The position numbers and the translations under genes are program-made. Below, piece after piece: positions 27,863 through 35,963 of a stretch of DNA of 64,000 nt. Source of the stretch: Agrobacterium tumefaciens (GTDB lineage: Bacteria; Pseudomonadota; Alphaproteobacteria; Rhizobiales; Rhizobiaceae); NCBI GenBank assembly GCA_017744915.1, contig JAGIAH010000001.1, positions 62,001 through 126,000 of the forward strand, given 5' to 3'. The notes below the pieces were generated by a model. It did no database searches. It worked only from the letters and a program-made list of their open reading frames with translations, and was not told where the DNA came from. Numbering within the stretch: the stretch's first letter is position 1; each line of letters opens with the position of its first letter.

Positions 27863-27935
27863 GACGGAAGAGAGCTCTCACTTCGTCGACAGTTTGGCGC
27901 CGCCCGGTAGCGGGCGGCGTCCTTCATCGAAGACC

Positions 27936-28196
27936 TCACGCAGCGCGCAGATCGGCGCCCAGCGGGATTTCGACATCGATCTCCAGGATGGAGACATGTT
28001 CGTCGCGATCCATCTTCACATGCACCCGGTCATTGTCGATCTGCACATGTTTGGCGATGACGCCGAGAATTTCTTCCCTGAGGATGGCGACGAGATCGGA
28101 GCCCGACGACGCCCTTTCGTGGGCGAGCAGCACCTGCAGGCGTTCGCGCGCAAGCGGTGCCGACTTCTGTTTGCGGAAAAGACTGAAGATGCTCAT
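27936..28196 (-). CDS. minE: Cell-division topological specificity factor MinE
   Basis: An 86-residue protein. The N-terminal half ([21 protein letters not shown], then LLAHERA) is the membrane-targeting and MinD-activating segment. The C-terminal half ([26 protein letters not shown]) is the dimerising topological domain. It makes MinD release ATP and drives pole-to-pole oscillation. Its ATG overlaps the minD stop by four bases. Confidence 0.96.
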   Translation of the reverse strand: MSIFSLFRKQKSAPLARERLQVLLAHERASSGSDLVAILREEILGVIAKHVQIDNDRVHVKMDRDEHVSILEIDVEIPLGADLRAA

Positions 28197-29008
28197 GCAG
28201 CCCTCCTTGCGAAGATCTTGGAGAAGATGCCACGCTTCTCACCCGGGATGACGACCGGAATTTCCTCGCCGGAGAGGCGGCGGGCGGCGTCGAAATAGGC
28301 CATGGCCGGCGCGCAACGGGCATCCGCCAGCGTCACCGGCGCACCGACGTTGGAAGCGCGCAGCACATCCGTGCTTTCCGGAATGATGCCGAGCAGCGGA
28401 ATGGAGAGGATTTCGAGAACGTCGTCCACCTTCAGCATGTCGCCGCGTTCGGCGCGGGCGGAATCGTAACGCGTCAGGAGCAGGTGCTTTTCCATGCGCT
28501 CGCCGCGTTCAGCCTTCAGTGTCTTGGAATCGAGCAGGCCGATGATACGGTCGCTATCACGCACCGAAGAGACTTCCGGGTTGGTCACGACGACGGCCAC
28601 ATCCGCATGGCGCATGGCCAGCGTCGCGCCGCGCTCGATACCGGCCGGGCTGTCGCAGATCACCCAGTCGAAGTGTTTCTTCAACTCGTTGATGACCCAT
28701 TCGACACCTTCCGGCGTCAGATTGTCCTTGTCGCGCGTCTGCGAGGCCGGCAGGAGGAACAGCGTCTCGAGGCGCTTGTCGCGGATCAGCGCCTGCGTCA
28801 GCTTGGCATCGCCCTGGATGACGTTGACGAGATCGTAAACCACGCGGCGTTCAGCGCCCATGACGAGATCGAGATTGCGCAGGCCGACATCGAAATCGAC
28901 AACCACGACCTTCTCTTTGTTCTGCGCCAATGCGGCGCCAAGCGCTGCGGTCGAGGTGGTCTTGCCGACCCCGCCCTTGCCGGAAGTTACAACGACTACC
29001 TTCCCCAT
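28193..29008 (-). CDS. minD: Septum-site-determining ATPase MinD
   Basis: A 271-residue ParA/MinD-type ATPase. The deviant Walker A motif GKGGVGKT is at residues 10-17, and [14 protein letters not shown] follows at about 40. The C-terminal amphipathic helix ([14 protein letters not shown]) anchors the ATP form to the inner membrane. It recruits MinC and is displaced by MinE, which keeps division away from the poles. It has a strong AGGAGAG ribosome-binding site and lies 35 bases after minC. Confidence 0.97.
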   Translation of the reverse strand: MGKVVVVTSGKGGVGKTTSTAALGAALAQNKEKVVVVDFDVGLRNLDLVMGAERRVVYDLVNVIQGDAKLTQALIRDKRLETLFLLPASQTRDKDNLTPEGVEWVINELKKHFDWVICDSPAGIERGATLAMRHADVAVVVTNPEVSSVRDSDRIIGLLDSKTLKAERGERMEKHLLLTRYDSARAERGDMLKVDDVLEILSIPLLGIIPESTDVLRASNVGAPVTLADARCAPAMAYFDAARRLSGEEIPVVIPGEKRGIFSKIFARRAA

Positions 29009-29043
29009 ATGGCTCTCTCCTGTTCCTGTGTGTTTATCTGTTA

Positions 29044-29772
29044 TCAGCCGAGTTTCGCGGCCTTGATCGTATCGTTTTCCAGCCAGAGCTGAACGGGCTG
29101 GCCACGCAGCTTGTCGTCAATGTCCTCGGCGACCTTGTAGACGCCATCGATGGCCAACAGCTCCGCTTCCAGCTTGCGGCAGAAGATGCGTGCCGAGACA
29201 TTGCCGAGCGAACCGGCCATGGCCCGTCCGCGCAGCGCGCCGTAAATATGCACCGAACCGCCGGCAATGATTTCCGCGCCCGAAGCAACCGAACCGATGA
29301 CGGTGACGTCGCCTTCCGGGAACATGATCGACTGGCCAGAGCGCACCGGCTCATTAATGACCAGTGACTGCACCACGGCGCGAACCTCACCCGAAGCGCG
29401 CGGCTTTTCTTCCGGCAATTCGGCAGCGACGGTAACCGGCTCCACCTCGACATCGGAAGCGGGCTTGCCGCCCTTCAGCGACGGCGGCATGCCCGGCTCT
29501 ATCATCGAAGGGCGAACACCCTCGATGCCCATGATGCCGACATTGCGTTCGGTCAGCGCCGCCAACAGCTCCTTCAGCCCCGCCTTGTCGAGCGACAGCT
29601 CCGACACATCCAGAACCACCGGACGCGACAGGAAGAAACCGGCCGATCGGGCGGCCAGATCATCGAGCCTTTCCAGCCATTGATCGACCGGAGATTCGGG
29701 GGACAGGACGACTGCGAGGAAGGAGCGGCCTTTGATACGGATCGAACGCTGGTCTGTTAGCACTTTGGTCAT
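29044..29772 (-). CDS. minC: Septum-site-determining protein MinC
   Basis: A 242-residue FtsZ-polymerisation inhibitor. The N-terminal domain begins IRIKGRSFLAVVLSPE, a proline-rich linker spans about 100-130, and the C-terminal beta-helix starts at VRSGQSIMFPEGDVTVIG, with GGSVHIYGALRGRAMAG, the MinD-binding and dimer surface. I chose the ATG at 29772; a TTG four codons earlier is equally open, and neither has a clear ribosome-binding site. It is the first gene of minC-minD-minE. Confidence 0.95.
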   Translation of the reverse strand: MTKVLTDQRSIRIKGRSFLAVVLSPESPVDQWLERLDDLAARSAGFFLSRPVVLDVSELSLDKAGLKELLAALTERNVGIMGIEGVRPSMIEPGMPPSLKGGKPASDVEVEPVTVAAELPEEKPRASGEVRAVVQSLVINEPVRSGQSIMFPEGDVTVIGSVASGAEIIAGGSVHIYGALRGRAMAGSLGNVSARIFCRKLEAELLAIDGVYKVAEDIDDKLRGQPVQLWLENDTIKAAKLG

Positions 29773-30181
29773 CTTGGTAAACAAATCGTTGACAATCAGG
29801 TACCTCGAATATGGTTAACAAATGGTTAACGCCAGTCCCAAAGAGGGGAAACCGTTAAGAAAATTCCCTTCGCGAGCATCCTCACGCGGAACTTTCAAAA
29901 ACTCCCGCTACCTTTTGATTTGACGATATTCTGCCCTCTGTGAATGCCTATAATGACACGTCATCCTTGCTGCAGGCTGACGTCCCCGCGGCGTCGCACG
30001 CCTCTTCCGCCTCCCCTGCCCCTTCCGCTCGACTCGCTGCGATCCCGACACGTCCGATTCTGGCACAACATTTCCGACCCGCCTTGAGCCAGCCATCGAT
30101 TCCGGGGTGGAAAAGCGATTCCGTTATGTCTTCCGATACTGTAGATACGGTCTGTCCCGACAGTTCCAACGGAAGAATGAG
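29773..30181. other. Divergent intergenic region upstream of minC
   Basis: About 400 bases without a convincing gene. Two copies of ATGGTTAAC, 13 bases apart near 29812 and 29825, lie in an AT-rich stretch 40-55 bases upstream of minC and may mark its promoter or a binding site. A TATAAT word at 29949-29954 points towards the HAD gene, but its nearest TTGAC-like sequence is 23 bases away, too far for a standard promoter. A GGAAGAATGAG site precedes the HAD start. Confidence 0.5.
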
Positions 30182-30868
30182 ATGCACAGCAAAGTCCCGC
30201 CGCAGAACCAGATTTTTTCGCAAGATTTTGCGGCCTTCCTGTTCGACATGGATGGAACGCTGGTCAATTCGATCGCCGTCGTCGAGCGGGTCTGGCGGGA
30301 ATGGGCCGTTGCAAACGGCATCGAGCCGAATGCCTTCCTGCAGCGCATTCACGGCATGCGGGCTTCCGAGGTGATCCGCCGCGAGGCCGTTCCCGGTCTC
30401 GATGTGGATGCCGAGGCCGATATGATACTGCGCGCCGAGATGGATGATGTGGAAGGCATCATTCAGATACCGGGTGCGGCAGCTTTTCTTGCCTCTTTGC
30501 CGGCGGGAAAGTGGGCCATCGTCACCTCCGCCGTGCGCGAACTGGCTGAGCGCCGGCTTGCTGCGGCCGGTATTACGCCGCCACCCGTCATGATCTGTGC
30601 AGACGATGTGGTCAACGGCAAGCCGGACCCCGAAGGCTACCGGAAGGCCGCCGAAAGGCTGGGCGTCGCGCCGGAACGTTGCGTCGTGTTCGAGGATGCG
30701 CCCGCAGGTATTCAGGCCGGCGAACGCATGGGGGCTGCGGTGGTGGTCATCAACGTGACCCATTCCCACCCGATCGAAACACCGCATCTTTCCATCGGTG
30801 GTTACGGTGAGCTGGATGTGGTGACTGATGAGAATGGCGGCCTGAAGCTGACAAGCAGCAAAGTCTGA
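30182..30868 (+). CDS. HAD-family sugar-phosphatase-like hydrolase
   Basis: A 228-residue haloacid-dehalogenase phosphatase with an alpha-helical cap. Motif I is FLFDMDGTLVNS (nucleophile and acid Asp), motif II is in IVTSAV, and motifs III/IV are GKPDPEGY and CVVFEDAPAGIQAG. It resembles YfbT/YniC-type hexitol or sugar phosphatases. I chose the ATG at 30182, which follows GGAAGAATGAG; a longer frame adds 25 residues of atypical composition. It lies upstream of a sugar-acid regulon on the same strand, but a good promoter separates it from the regulator. Confidence 0.85.
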   Translation: MHSKVPPQNQIFSQDFAAFLFDMDGTLVNSIAVVERVWREWAVANGIEPNAFLQRIHGMRASEVIRREAVPGLDVDAEADMILRAEMDDVEGIIQIPGAAAFLASLPAGKWAIVTSAVRELAERRLAAAGITPPPVMICADDVVNGKPDPEGYRKAAERLGVAPERCVVFEDAPAGIQAGERMGAAVVVINVTHSHPIETPHLSIGGYGELDVVTDENGGLKLTSSKV

Positions 30869-30938
30869 AGAGCGGCCGGCGACCACCGACCCGCTGAACC
30901 GCCCTCACATAGCCCAAAGACTTTTCCAAAACGGCTAA

Positions 30939-30990
30939 TTGACAGCATCGCATAAATGCGTCCTAATGAAATTGGTAAGACCATCTTACC
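30939..30990 (+). promoter_or_regulatory. Promoter and palindromic GntR operator of the sugar-acid regulon
   Basis: TTGACA (30939-30944), a 17-base spacer and CCTAAT (30962-30967) form a sigma-70 promoter. Directly downstream, ATTGGTAAGACCAT (30971-30984) has the TGGT-N3-ACCA form typical of FadR/UxuR-type GntR operators. It overlaps GGTAAG/CTTACC (30974-30979 and 30985-30990), a perfect inverted repeat around ACCAT. A bound repressor would block initiation. Confidence 0.75.
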
Positions 30991-31032
30991 GCTTGCGCGA
31001 TCGGGGGAGACTTTCGCGCTGGGAGGGAAATC

Positions 31033-31749
31033 ATGTTTGTGGCTCTGGAGCCGCGCCGCCTTTACCGGCTGGTCGCGGAACAAATTCGCTTGCTCATCGA
31101 AAGCGGGGAGCTGACCGAGGGTCAGCGCCTGCCGGCGGAACGGGACCTTGCGGAGCGCTTTGGCGTATCACGCCCGACCGTTCGTGAAGCCCTGATCGTT
31201 CTGGAAGTGGAAGGCCATATCCATATCCGCATGGGTTCGGGCGTTTATGTCAGCGCTGCCGGCAAGCAGGCCAAGGAAAAGCCGCCGGTGCCGGATGCGC
31301 ATGGGCCGTTCGAAATCCTGCAGGCGCGCTGCATCATCGAGAGCGCGATTGCCGAAGAGGCGGCACGGCTTGCCACGCCCGAATGCATCGCCAAACTCGA
31401 TGATATCATCGAACGCATGGCCGGCGCGCTCGACAGCTCACCGCAGGCGCTCAATTTCGACCGGGCCTTCCACACCGCCATCGCCGATATCATCGGCAAT
31501 TCGGCGCTCAATCGCTTCACCGGCCTGATCTATGACGAGCGCAGCCTGTCACCCTTTTTCGAAAAGCTCGCCAGCTATTTCGAGGGTCCGCACACCTGGA
31601 ACCTTGCCGTGCAGGAACATCGAGCAATCCGCGACGCCATTGCCGCCAACGACCCGGAAGGGGCCCGCGAGGCGATGCGGCAGCATCTGACGCTGTCGCA
31701 AAAGAGATTTTCCGAGAGTTTCGGGGAGGAAACGATCGGAGAAGAGTGA
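31033..31749 (+). CDS. GntR/FadR-family regulator of sugar-acid uptake (UxuR-like)
   Basis: A 238-residue protein with an N-terminal winged helix (LAERFGVSRPTVREALIVLE) and an FCD domain in which metal ligands are visible: NFDRAFHTAIAD (Asp, His), LAVQEHRAIRDAI (His) and EAMRQHLTLS (His). It probably represses its own gene and the TRAP operon that follows, releasing on a hexuronate-type ligand. GGGAGGGAAATC precedes the ATG. The gene is 63 bases from dctP. Confidence 0.9.
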   Translation: MFVALEPRRLYRLVAEQIRLLIESGELTEGQRLPAERDLAERFGVSRPTVREALIVLEVEGHIHIRMGSGVYVSAAGKQAKEKPPVPDAHGPFEILQARCIIESAIAEEAARLATPECIAKLDDIIERMAGALDSSPQALNFDRAFHTAIADIIGNSALNRFTGLIYDERSLSPFFEKLASYFEGPHTWNLAVQEHRAIRDAIAANDPEGAREAMRQHLTLSQKRFSESFGEETIGEE

Positions 31750-31812
31750 CCGTTGCCGCGACCGGCGACGGAAAAAACAACACATCTGGCTTTAATTCGG
31801 GAGGAGTTAAGA

Positions 31813-32787
31813 ATGAAAATCAGATTGTCGACTTTGATGGGTGCAACAGCCGCCATCCTGCTTTCCGCCCTGGCGGCGCAGGCGCAGACCACGCTGAAAT
31901 GGGCCCATGTCTACGAAACCTCCGAGCCGTTCCACACGGATTCGGTCTGGGCCGCGGAAGAAATCGCCAAACGGACGGACGGCCGCTACAAGATCGATGT
32001 CTTCCCGGCCTCGCAGCTCGGCAAGGAAGCCGATATCAACCAGGGCCTGAAGATCGGCACCGTGGATATCATCATTTCCGGTTCGAGCTTCGCCGCGCGT
32101 GACTTCAAGCCCATCGGCGTCACCTATTTCCCCTATATCTTCCGCGATCCGAGCCACCTCATCTCCTATACCAAGAGCGATATCTTCAAGCGTCTCGCCA
32201 AGGGTTATGAAGACAAGACCGGCAACCACATCGCCGCCGTCAGCTATTACGGAACGCGCCACACCACATCCAACAAGCCGATTGCCGCCTGCGCCGACAT
32301 GGCGGGGCTGAAGATGCGCGTTCCCGATGTGCCGGCCTATCTCGCCATGCCGCGCGCCTGCGGCGCCAACACCACGCCGATCGCCTTCGCGGAAGTCTAT
32401 CTGGCGCTGCAGAACGGCACCGTCGATGCGCAGGAAAACCCGCTGACCACCATCGAGGCGAAGAAATTCTTCGAAGTGCAGAAGAACATCGTCCTGACCG
32501 GCCACATCGTCGACCATCTCAACACGGTGGTCTCGAAAAACCTGTGGTCGCAGCTTTCGGATGACGACAAGAAAATCTTCACCGAGGTCATGCAGCAGGC
32601 CGCCGAGCGCACCACCAAGACCATCGAGGGACGCGAGAAGAGCCTCGTCGAAGACTTCAAGAAGCGCGGCCTGACCGTCGCTGAAGTCGACAAGGCCGAC
32701 TTCGAAAAGAACGTCATCGAAAAAGTGAAGTTCGAGGACTTCGGTTACGACAAGGCCGACTGGGAAGCCATTCGCGCCGTCAAGTGA
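31813..32787 (+). CDS. TRAP transporter substrate-binding protein (DctP family)
   Basis: A 324-residue periplasmic binding protein with a Sec signal peptide (LMGATAAILLSALAAQAQ). The DctP fold shows KWAHVYETSEPFHTDSVWAA, the conserved binding arginine region GLKMRVPDVPAYLAM, and NGTVDAQENPLTTI. It captures an acidic sugar such as a hexuronate or hexonate and hands it to the DctQM permease that follows. GGGAGGAGTTAAG is a strong ribosome-binding site. I chose the ATG at 31813 over a longer frame without signal peptide features. Confidence 0.92.
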   Translation: MKIRLSTLMGATAAILLSALAAQAQTTLKWAHVYETSEPFHTDSVWAAEEIAKRTDGRYKIDVFPASQLGKEADINQGLKIGTVDIIISGSSFAARDFKPIGVTYFPYIFRDPSHLISYTKSDIFKRLAKGYEDKTGNHIAAVSYYGTRHTTSNKPIAACADMAGLKMRVPDVPAYLAMPRACGANTTPIAFAEVYLALQNGTVDAQENPLTTIEAKKFFEVQKNIVLTGHIVDHLNTVVSKNLWSQLSDDDKKIFTEVMQQAAERTTKTIEGREKSLVEDFKKRGLTVAEVDKADFEKNVIEKVKFEDFGYDKADWEAIRAVK

Positions 32788-32797
32788 AGCAAGATCC

Positions 32798-32819
32798 GGT
32801 GCGGCTCCTTTGCCGCACC
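32798..32819 (+). other. Intercistronic hairpin between dctP and dctQ
   Basis: GGTGCGGC (32798-32805), loop TCCTTT, GCCGCACC (32812-32819), followed by GCCCTTTCTCT. It may stabilise or partly terminate the dctP message and keep the binding protein in excess of the permease. The role is inferred from position. Confidence 0.6.
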
Positions 32820-32847
32820 GCCCTTTCTCTCCAGACGGGATATCTCA

Positions 32848-33420
32848 ATGTCGCAGGAAATCCATACTCAGGTCACGCCTGAGGAGCTCGCCCATACATT
32901 CGATGAGGCGCCGCCCGAGGTCGATCTCAAGGTCTATTCATTCGAGGACTGGGTCACGCTTGGCCTTTTCTGGCTGATGACGGGCTGTGTGTTCCTTCAG
33001 TTCTTCACCCGCTACGTGCTTAACGACAGCTACGCCTGGACGGAAGAAATCGCCGTCAACTGCCTGATCGGCGTGGTGTTTCTGGGTTCTGTCATGTGCG
33101 TGCGCATGTCGCGCCACATCCAGGTGGATGTGCTTTATCACTATGTGCCGCCGCAGGTGGCCCGCGTCATGTCGATCCTTGTCGACGTGCTGCGTATCCT
33201 GTTCTTCGCCTACACGTCCTGGCTGATGTGGCGATATATGGAAATCGTCGCGGACGAGGAAATGGTCACCGTGGCGCTTCCGCGCAGCATTGTTTTTTAT
33301 ACGGTTCTGGCCGCTTTCGTTCTGATGTTCTTCCGGTCCGTACAGGTCTTCATCGCCAATATGCGGCGCGGTTATTCCGTTCTGGAACGGCCTGAAGAAT
33401 TCCAGAGCGCGGGAGATTGA
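32848..33420 (+). CDS. TRAP transporter small permease (DctQ family)
   Basis: A 190-residue inner-membrane protein with four predicted helices, including WVTLGLFWLMTGCVFLQFF and a last helix VFYTVLAAFVLMFF. The YAWTEEIAVNCLIG stretch is typical of DctQ. It forms the sodium-driven permease with the DctM-like protein, whose start lies five bases after this stop. Confidence 0.92.
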   Translation: MSQEIHTQVTPEELAHTFDEAPPEVDLKVYSFEDWVTLGLFWLMTGCVFLQFFTRYVLNDSYAWTEEIAVNCLIGVVFLGSVMCVRMSRHIQVDVLYHYVPPQVARVMSILVDVLRILFFAYTSWLMWRYMEIVADEEMVTVALPRSIVFYTVLAAFVLMFFRSVQVFIANMRRGYSVLERPEEFQSAGD

Positions 33421-33424
33421 TCAC

Positions 33425-34831
33425 ATGCTGCTTCTTATCGGTTCATTTCTTCTGCTGATGCTGATCGGCCTGCCGGTCGCCATTTCCATGGCCTCGGCCT
33501 CGCTGCTTTACATCGTGTTCTATAATGTCGCGCCTGATATCATCGCGGCGCAGCGACTGATCGCGGGCGTGGAAAGCTTTCCGCTCCTTGCCGTCCCCTT
33601 CTTCATCCTTGCCGGCAATCTCATGAACACGGCAGGGGTGACGGGACGTATCTATTCCTTCGCCGTGGCACTCGTCGGCTGGATGAAGGGCGGGCTCGCG
33701 CAGGTCAACATCATCGGCTCGGTGATCTTTTCCGGCATGTCCGGCACGGCACTTGCCGATGCCGCCGGTATCGGCACCATCGAAATCAAGGCCATGAAGG
33801 ATCACGGTTATCCGGTCGAGGCGGCTGTCGGCGTCACCGCCGCTTCTGCAACGCTCGGCCCGATCTTCCCGCCCTCGCTGCCCTTCGTCATCTACGGCAT
33901 GATGGCCAATGTCTCGATTGGCGCGCTGTTCATGGCCGGCATCGTGCCCGGCGTCGTCATGACGCTGCTGATGATGATCACGGTTGCCGTCTTCGCCTAT
34001 ATCAAGGGCTGGGGTTCGGATACACCCTTCAGCCTCAGGACCATCTTCGGCGCGTCGATCGAAGTCTTCGTCGTGATGATGGTGCCGCTCGGCATCTATA
34101 TCCTCACGGCATTCGGCCTGTCGCTCAACCTGTCGATCCTGATCGTGCTGGTTATCCTGCTCGCCTGCGACTGGTATTTCGACTTTTCCGCCGTCATGGC
34201 GCTGATGACACCGGTCATCCTGATCGGCGGCATGACCATGGGCTGGTTCACACCGACGGAGGCAGCCGTCGCGGCCGTTCTGTGGTCGCTGTTCCTCGGC
34301 CTTGTCCGTTACCGGACCATGACGTTCAAGACACTGGCGAAATCGACCTTCGATACGATCGAAACGACCGCTTCGGTGCTCTTCATCGTCGCGGCGGCAT
34401 CGGTCTTCGCATGGTTGCTGACAGTCAGCCAGGCAGCGCAGCTTCTGTCGGCGGCAATCCTGACGATCACCGACAGCAAGTGGATCTTCCTCGTGCTGGT
34501 CAACCTGTTGATGCTGTTCGTCGGCTGCTTCCTCGACACCATCGCGGCGATCACCATCCTCGTGCCGATCCTTCTGCCGCTCGTGCTGCAGTTTCATATC
34601 GATCCGGTGCATTTCGGCCTCATCATCACGCTCAACCTGATGATCGGGCTGCTGCATCCGCCGCTCGGCATGGTGCTGTTCGTGCTCTCGCGCGTGGCGA
34701 AACTCTCCGTCGAACGCACGACGGTGGCCATCCTGCCCTGGCTGGTGCCGCTGTTCGTGGCGCTGCTGCTCATCACCTTCATTCCGGCCATCACACTGTG
34801 GCTGCCGACGGAAATGGGCCTGATCCGGTAA
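33425..34831 (+). CDS. TRAP transporter large permease (DctM family)
   Basis: A 468-residue inner-membrane protein with about a dozen predicted helices. Conserved stretches include VPFFILAGNLMNTAGVT, FSGMSGTALADAAGIG and ASATLGPIFPPSLPFVIYG. It is the transport channel of the TRAP system and is somewhat longer than many DctM proteins (about 430). GGGAGA at the end of dctQ serves as its ribosome-binding site, so translation is likely coupled. Confidence 0.94.
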   Translation: MLLLIGSFLLLMLIGLPVAISMASASLLYIVFYNVAPDIIAAQRLIAGVESFPLLAVPFFILAGNLMNTAGVTGRIYSFAVALVGWMKGGLAQVNIIGSVIFSGMSGTALADAAGIGTIEIKAMKDHGYPVEAAVGVTAASATLGPIFPPSLPFVIYGMMANVSIGALFMAGIVPGVVMTLLMMITVAVFAYIKGWGSDTPFSLRTIFGASIEVFVVMMVPLGIYILTAFGLSLNLSILIVLVILLACDWYFDFSAVMALMTPVILIGGMTMGWFTPTEAAVAAVLWSLFLGLVRYRTMTFKTLAKSTFDTIETTASVLFIVAAASVFAWLLTVSQAAQLLSAAILTITDSKWIFLVLVNLLMLFVGCFLDTIAAITILVPILLPLVLQFHIDPVHFGLIITLNLMIGLLHPPLGMVLFVLSRVAKLSVERTTVAILPWLVPLFVALLLITFIPAITLWLPTEMGLIR

Positions 34832-34844
34832 CGAAAACATCCCT

Positions 34845-34874
34845 GCCCGCGCGGTTCGCCGCGCGGGCTTCTTT
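34845..34874 (+). terminator. Strong hairpin with short T-rich tail after dctM
   Basis: GCCCGCGCGG, loop TTCG, CCGCGCGGGC (34845-34868), then TTCTTTC. It could end part of the transporter transcripts before the dehydrogenase and UxuA genes, separating transport from catabolic gene dosage. No new promoter for the next gene is obvious. Confidence 0.6.
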
Positions 34875-34900
34875 CATTCCATATATATGAGGGCATCGTC

Positions 34901-35947
34901 ATGCAGACACGCGTGGCACGTCTATATTCCCGTGAAGATATCCGCGTCGAAACGCAGGACGTGGCCGCCCCCGCCCCCGGCGAAGTGCTGCTGGCCATGG
35001 CGGCGGGCGGCATCTGCGGCTCCGATCTGCATTATTATCAGGATGGCGGTTTCGGCCCTGTGCGGGTGCGCGAACCGATCATCTGCGGCCACGAAGCCTC
35101 CGGCCATGTCGCGGCTTTGGGCGCGGGTGTCAGCGGACTGACCATTGGTCAGCTCGTCGCCGTCAACCCTTCGCAACCCTGCGGCCATTGCCAGTTCTGC
35201 CTGAAGGGCCAGCCGATCCATTGCCTCGACATGCGCTTCATGGGCAGCGCCATGCGTCTGCCGCACGAACAGGGCATGTTCCGCGACCGGCTCGTCGTTG
35301 CGGCAAAACAATGCGCCACATTTTCAGATGCCACCTCACCCGCCGAGGCCGCCTGCACCGAGCCACTCGCGGTCTGCCTGCATGCAGTCACCCAGGCAGG
35401 CGACCTGACGGGCGCTAAAGTGCTGGTGACCGGCGCCGGCCCGATTGGCCTGTTGACCATCGCCGCTGCCCGTCATGCTGGTGCAGGCATTATCGTCGCG
35501 ACCGATCTCACCGATGCGGCGCTGGAACGCGCGCCCGCCATGGGTGCCGACCGCACCATCAATGTCGCGAAGGATGCCGAGGCGCTTTTGCCCTATCAGG
35601 ACAATAAGGGTTATTTCGACGTCATCTTCGATTGCTCCGCGGCCGGCCCCGCACTTCGCAGCGCCTTCGCCTGCGTGCGCCCGCGAGGCACCATCGTGCA
35701 GGTGGGCGTCACGGGTGACATCACCATTCCGCTCAATGCGCTGGTGGGCAAAGAGATCGTCTGGCGTGGCTCGCAGCGCTTTCATGACGAATTCGCCATC
35801 GCCGCCGGGCTCATCTCGTCGCGCAAGATCGATGTGCGACCGATCATTTCCCACAGCTTTCCCCTCGGGGAAGCCAAAGCAGCCTTCGAACAGGCCGGAG
35901 ACCGCTCCGCCGCCTGCAAGGTGCAACTGACATTTTCCGCAGAATGA
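34901..35947 (+). CDS. Zinc-dependent hexonate 5-dehydrogenase (L-idonate 5-dehydrogenase-like)
   Basis: A 348-residue medium-chain dehydrogenase. Catalytic-zinc ligands are Cys39 (GGICGSD) and His64-Glu65 (CGHE), and structural-zinc ligands are Cys94, 97, 100 and 108. The NAD(P) motif is VTGAGPIGLLTIAAARHAG. The segment MRFMGSAMRLPHEQGMFRD is typical of the L-idonate 5-dehydrogenase group, with L-gulonate and L-galactonate oxidoreductases as close alternatives. Beside UxuA it could produce fructuronate or a 5-ketogluconate. It probably reads from the GntR promoter, attenuated by the hairpin before it. Confidence 0.85.
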   Translation: MQTRVARLYSREDIRVETQDVAAPAPGEVLLAMAAGGICGSDLHYYQDGGFGPVRVREPIICGHEASGHVAALGAGVSGLTIGQLVAVNPSQPCGHCQFCLKGQPIHCLDMRFMGSAMRLPHEQGMFRDRLVVAAKQCATFSDATSPAEAACTEPLAVCLHAVTQAGDLTGAKVLVTGAGPIGLLTIAAARHAGAGIIVATDLTDAALERAPAMGADRTINVAKDAEALLPYQDNKGYFDVIFDCSAAGPALRSAFACVRPRGTIVQVGVTGDITIPLNALVGKEIVWRGSQRFHDEFAIAAGLISSRKIDVRPIISHSFPLGEAKAAFEQAGDRSAACKVQLTFSAE

Positions 35948-35963
35948 TATTTGAGGATAAAAG

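Noticed and set aside
29920..29954. TTGACG and TATAAT as a promoter for the HAD gene
   Set aside because: The two elements are 23 bases apart, too far for a sigma-70 promoter.
33443..34840. A 465-residue open frame antisense to dctM
   Set aside because: It is rich in H, D, R, E and Q, which is the usual mirror of a hydrophobic GC-rich membrane protein. No start site or domain is recognisable.
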